Of a stretch of 23,208 bases of DNA, positions 19,008 through 23,208 are shown piece by piece. The notes under the pieces were generated by a model, which was given only the letters and a program-made list of their open reading frames with translations, was not told the DNA's origin and searched no databases. Position numbers and translations under genes: made by a program. The stretch covers positions 1 through 23,208 of the forward strand of contig JAAMPI010000908.1 in assembly GCA_013054445.1 (NCBI GenBank). The letters are read 5' to 3'. How positions within the stretch are numbered: the stretch's first letter is position 1; each line of letters starts with the position of its first letter. Origin of the DNA: Cudoniella acicularis. Its lineage: Eukaryota; Ascomycota; Leotiomycetes; Helotiales; Helotiaceae.

Positions 19008-19824
19008 TTGTTCTGACTCTGGACCCCAGAGGCTAGCTATATGCCAGTTATCGTGGCATCGGAGGTTGAAAAGCGTTGTTGATGGTCGAGCGCAATATTG
19101 CGAAAGCTCGCAGGTGTTCGAGTTCGAAATATATTATTGTACCCCTATCGCAAGCAAGCTGGCGCGTGTTGGCATAAACGTGTTCTCGAGCAGGAGAAAA
19201 GACCGCGAGAATAAATCAAGGAGACAATATAAAACCCGCCAAACACCCAGTCCGTTCAGCGACCGTACAGAGAAATGACCCGTCGGTAGGGAGGAAAGGG
19301 AATGAAGATTGTGAGGCTCCGATCGACCTTGACTTCGTATCAAGAAGCCTGTCGTTACCCAAAACAGATGCCAAGACATGTCAAGCCCTTGAACTGGGGC
19401 CAAAAAAAAAAGCGTAGCACGTGACATGCCGATGACGGCTACCATAGTAATTTTTTTTTCATCACAAGGCTGAGTCAAAGCCTTCCAGTTTTCAAAAAGA
19501 TTTCATGATTTTGACGACTCATACTCGATCTGCTTTTTCCTAGGAGTCGGGTTAGAAAAAGCTAAGGCACTCGCAGCAGGATAGCGACTCGCAAATATAC
19601 CGGAGTGTTTTAGTAAGTGGTCTGTTTTCACTCCGAACAACTCTTACCTTCGAAGCTAAATGATTTTGCCGGTGTGATATATTACCAATATTTCATATGT
19701 AGGCTGAATCGGGAGTTGGGTACTCAACAAAATCCCAATCGAGTATCTAGAAATATTCTCTCCTCTCAACTTCAATTGATTTAGCATTTTGCCACGAGTG
19801 CTTTTGGAGCATCCCATTTTCACA
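19008..19824. promoter_or_regulatory. Divergent intergenic region upstream of the Lys2-like copy
   Basis: About 820 bp, with no gene recognised. It contains an A-run at 19402-19411, CACGTG at 19418-19423, a T-run at 19451-19459 and TGAGTCA at 19471-19477. The last part before 19825 is AT-rich and pyrimidine-rich, as expected for a leader. Confidence 0.5.
19471..19477. promoter_or_regulatory. TGAGTCA, Gcn4/CPC1-type element
   Basis: Exact seven-base match to the reverse complement of TGACTCA, the general amino-acid control element, about 350 bp upstream of the Lys2-like start. Lysine genes are known targets of this control, so the site fits a former lysine promoter. A seven-base match can still be chance. 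Confidence 0.5.
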
Positions 19825-22800
19825 ATGTCTTCTACCAAACCTGACCTCCCAAACCCCACTGGTGACCTTAACTGGTCTGCGTTCCGAGGAGTAATCCAAG
19901 ATAATTTTTCTACCAATGCTGAGGCACACCCTGATAGACTATGTGTAGTTGAGACAGCCTCTGGATCTTCACCTCCCAGGGAATTTACTTACCGCCAAAT
20001 CAATGAAGCATCAAATATCCTAGCTCACCACCTGGTGCAGTCGGGTACCCAACGTGGAGAGATCGCCATGTCTTACAACTACAGAGGAGTAGACTTAGTT
20101 GCCACCGTCATGGGAATCCTGAAAGCTGGAGCGACTTTCTCAGTTATCGATCCGTCGTCCCACCTGACCGTCAAAATATCTACTTGGATGTTGCACGACC
20201 GAGGGCTCTGGTAGTCATTGACAAGGGCACTAGGGAGGGTGGAGAACTAACAGAAAAGGTTCGAAACTTTATACACGACAACCTTCAATTGCGAACCGAG
20301 GTTCCCGGATTGGAGCTCAAGGATGACGGAACTTTGGTGGGTGGAAATGTCAATAGCAAAGATGTCCTTGCAGAGCAATTGTCGCTGAATAGCAAGAGCC
20401 CTGGTGTTGTTGTAAGACCAGACTCAACGCCTACGCCATCCTTTACATCGGGACCAGAAGGTAGACCAAAAGGTGTTCGGGGACGACATTACTCACTTGC
20501 GTACTACTTCGACTGGATGACTGAACAATTTCATCTCACCGAGAATGACAAGTTTACAATGTTGAGTGGTATTGCGCACGATTTCCTATCCAACGAGATA
20601 TCTTCACGCCCCTGTTTTTAGGAACTCAACTTCTCGTCCCTTCCAAGGATGACATCCAACATGAGAGACTAGCTGAGTGGATGCTAGAGCATGGTGCTAC
20701 AATCACTCACTTGACTCCTGCTATGGGCCAGATTTTAGTTGGAGGTGCCAGTGCCGAGTTTCCAGCACTCTATCACTCATTCTTCGTTGGTGATATTTTG
20801 ATCAAAAGGGACTGCAAATCACTTCAACGACTCGCACCAAATTTGTTCATCGTCAATATGTATAGAACTACAGAAATCCAACCCGTCAGCTACTACGAGA
20901 TCCCCAGTCGGGCATCTGATCCATAATACTTAGAGAAAATGGGAAATATTATTCCTGCGGGTAAAGGGATGAAGGACGTGCAATTGCTGATTGTGGACCG
21001 CGAGAACAGAAATCGTATCTGTGATGTTGGCGAGATTAGAGAAATTTATGTTAGAGCCGCTGGTCTGGCAGAAGGATACCTCGGAAGCGGTGAATTGACA
21101 AAGACCAAATTCGTCGACAACTGGTTTATCGATAATTCTAGATGAATTGAAGAAGACAAAAGGGTTGCAAAATCACTTTCCGAGGAGCCATGGAGAGAAT
21201 TCTATCAGGGTCCAAGAGATCGTATGTACAGATCAGGAGACCTTGGACGATATATGCCAACTGGTGATGTGGAGTGTATTGGCCGGGCGGATGATCAGGT
21301 CAAAATTCGAGGTTTTAGAATCGAACTCGGTGAAATCGACAAATACCTCTCAGATCACGAGATGGTCCTTGACAATACTACTTTGGTTCGAAGAAACAAG
21401 GATGAAGAGCAAATGCTCGTCAGCTATATTGTCCCAGATATGCAAAAGTGGTCGTTATGGCTTGAGCAGAAGGGCCTTGTTGACGATACCTCTGGCCCGG
21501 AAGGTTCAGAAGGTCGATTATGGCGATTTTGGCCACTTGGGGATGATGTCAAACGATATCTGAAGACAAAGCCTTCCATCATATGCTATTCCCGATGTTA
21601 TCATTCCATTGGAAAAATTCCCGCTGAATCCCAATGGAAAGAAGGACAAGCCTGCACTTCCATTTCCGGATGCAGCTCAACTTTCTGCAACGCGACCAGT
21701 TACTAAACATGTCGATTCGTCTGTTACTGAGAAAGAAGTTGCAAGTGTTTGGGGCTCGTTAATAGCCACAGTGGACGAGAGAACAATCAGTTCCGAGGAC
21801 TCATTTTTTGACATTGGATGACACAGTATTCTAGCTCAACAGATGCTGTTCAGGGTCAACCGAAAATGGGCAGGTATCAACATTAACATGAGCATCATTT
21901 TCCAAAACCAACTCTTGGTGGCTTTGCGGCTCAGATCGAGAAAATAATTTCATCAAATGGAGAGGTAAATGACCAAGCAGAGGCCGTTGAAGACTATGCA
22001 GCTGACGCAAAGGCGCTCCTTGACACCCTGCCAGCAAGCTTCCCAAGTGCGGACACGGAAATATCACCATCCACATCAATTACAGTTTTCCTCACAGGAG
22101 CCACAGGATTCTTGGGAGCATATCTTCTCCGAGACCTTTTGACTCGATCTTCACCCCCGGTCAAAGTCATTGCTCATGTCAGGGCGGTAGATCCTGGTTC
22201 AGCACTCAAGCGCGTCATTAAAATTTGCTAGGCTTATGGTGTCTGGATCCTAATTGATATTCACGGATTACCTGTGTAACTGGAAACTTGGGTGATCCTC
22301 AACTCGGGTTATCTGAAGGAGTCTGGAACAAGCTCGCTCAAGGAGTTAATGTTATCATTCACAACGGAGCCCAGGTGCACTAGGTTTATCCATACTCCAA
22401 TCTCAAACCTGTCAATGTGAAAGGTACTCTTGATATACTGTCGCTTTGCGCAGCAGGAATGCCAAAACAACTATCCTTCGTTTCTTCAACTTCCGTTTTA
22501 GATACGCCTTATTTCGTCAAGCTTTCACAAGACTCTGCAACCAAGGGAGGAAGTAGTGTATCAGAAGACGATGACCTTTCTGGAAGCGTCATGGGTCTTG
22601 GAACCGGTTACGGGCAGTCCAAATGGGTTGCTGAATATCTCGTTCGCGCAGCAGGTGCCAGAGGTCTTCGAGGGACAATCATCCGTCCTGGCTATGCGAC
22701 CGGTGACAAGACAAGCGGAGTCACTAGCACAGATGACTTCTTGATTCGTATGACTAAAGGCTGCATCCAGCTTGGCTGCCGACCAAAGATCGCCAATACC

Positions 22801-23208
22801 GTCAACATGGTTCCTGTTAACCATGTAGAAAGGGTGGTGGTAGCAGCGGCATTCAGTCCACCCAAGACACCTCTTGCTGTGGCACAAGTAACAAGTCATC
22901 CGCGGTTGACTTTCAGCCAGTATCTTGCCACTCTGCAGACATATGGATACAATGTCCCAGAAGTTGAATATTCAGTATGGAAGAAGAAGTTAGGAGATTA
23001 CGCCTTAGCCGACGACGGCCGAGAACAACATGCCTTGTAAGTCTCTTGACTCCCAACCCCACTTGCTTTTCCCACCTAACAAACCTCACAGAATGCCCCT
23101 CTACCACTTCGCAACCACCGACCTCCCAGCCAACACCATCGCGCCCGAAATGTCCGACATCAACGCCACCGCAGCCCTTAAATCCGACACCATCTTCACG
23201 CACGAAGA
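19825..23208 (+). pseudogene. lys2: Alpha-aminoadipate reductase (Lys2-type) duplicate, decayed; runs off the window
   Basis: The ancestral enzyme reduces alpha-aminoadipate to the semialdehyde in fungal lysine synthesis, with adenylation, carrier and NADPH reductase domains. All three are recognisable: adenylation with A3 (FTSGPEGRPKGVRG, 20442-20483), NMYRTTE (the usual Gly is Arg here), YRSGDLGRY and [17 protein letters not shown]; the carrier DSFFDIG-stop-HSIL; the reductase TGATGFLGAYLL and YGQSK. Frame shifts near 20157, 20583, 21575, 21908 and 22245. In-frame stops at 20924 (TAA), 21143 (TGA), 21819 (TGA, in the carrier GGHS), 22229 (TAG), 22255 (TGA) and 22381 (TAG). The reductase frame from 22384 is open, and an intron at 23037-23091 (GTAAGT, CCTAAC, CACAG) still splices in frame to MPLYHFATTDLP. 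The gene is cut by the right edge. Lys2 is normally single-copy and essential, so a working copy should exist elsewhere. Confidence 0.93.
23037..23091 (+). other. Preserved intron in the Lys2-like copy
   Basis: 55-nt intron with GTAAGT donor at 23037, a CCTAAC branch site and a CACAG acceptor ending at 23091. It joins TT + A (Leu) and leads into MPLYHFATTDLP. Its presence shows the copy arose from genomic DNA, not by reverse transcription of mRNA. Confidence 0.8.

Noticed and set aside
21831..22079. Minus-strand frame inside the Lys2-like copy
   Set aside because: Antisense to the recognisable carrier and linker region; a shadow frame.
1..23208. CRISPR array, rRNA, insertion sequence or viral gene
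   Set aside because: No regular direct repeats with spacers, no rRNA-like sequence, no transposase or viral protein frame seen on either strand.

Overview
The window looks like nuclear DNA of a filamentous ascomycete (Pezizomycotina). The genes carry short introns (mostly about 45 to 125 nt) with GT...AG borders and CTAAC-type branch points. Several proteins are typical of these fungi: a BTB/POZ protein, a small SET protein, a Dal5/TNA1-type transporter and an alpha-aminoadipate reductase (Lys2). Helotiales-like Leotiomycetes would fit, but that is inference only. No tRNA, rRNA, CRISPR array or complete transposon was found.

Left part (1-5500): the 3' tip of an unidentified + strand gene; a medium-chain dehydrogenase/reductase gene on + (699-1955) with two single-base frame breaks; a 6-phosphogluconate dehydrogenase paralogue on - (2189-3915) that is clearly a pseudogene; and an intact two-exon BTB/POZ gene on + (4805-5500).

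Centre (5885-13586): an intact three-gene group that looks like a catabolic or specialised-metabolism cassette. It has an eight-exon major facilitator transporter on -, a divergent six-exon luciferase-like FMN monooxygenase on +, and a convergent five-exon Baeyer-Villiger-type FAD monooxygenase on -. All reading frames close exactly after splicing (546, 514 and 655 aa). The transporter and the first oxygenase share a 1.27 kb divergent promoter region. The two oxygenases end 241 bp apart.

Right part (15582-23208): an intact small SET-domain gene on +, an intact single-exon type II membrane protein of unknown role on -, and the start of a Lys2-like gene on + that runs off the window. The Lys2-like copy has at least five frame shifts and six in-frame stops, so it is a decayed duplicate. 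A TGAGTCA element of the Gcn4/CPC1 type remains about 350 bp upstream of it.

The contrast between frame-perfect genes in the middle and heavily broken primary-metabolism paralogues at both sides is the main message. It argues that most breaks are real decay rather than poor sequence, although the two single-base shifts in the dehydrogenase gene could be sequencing errors.
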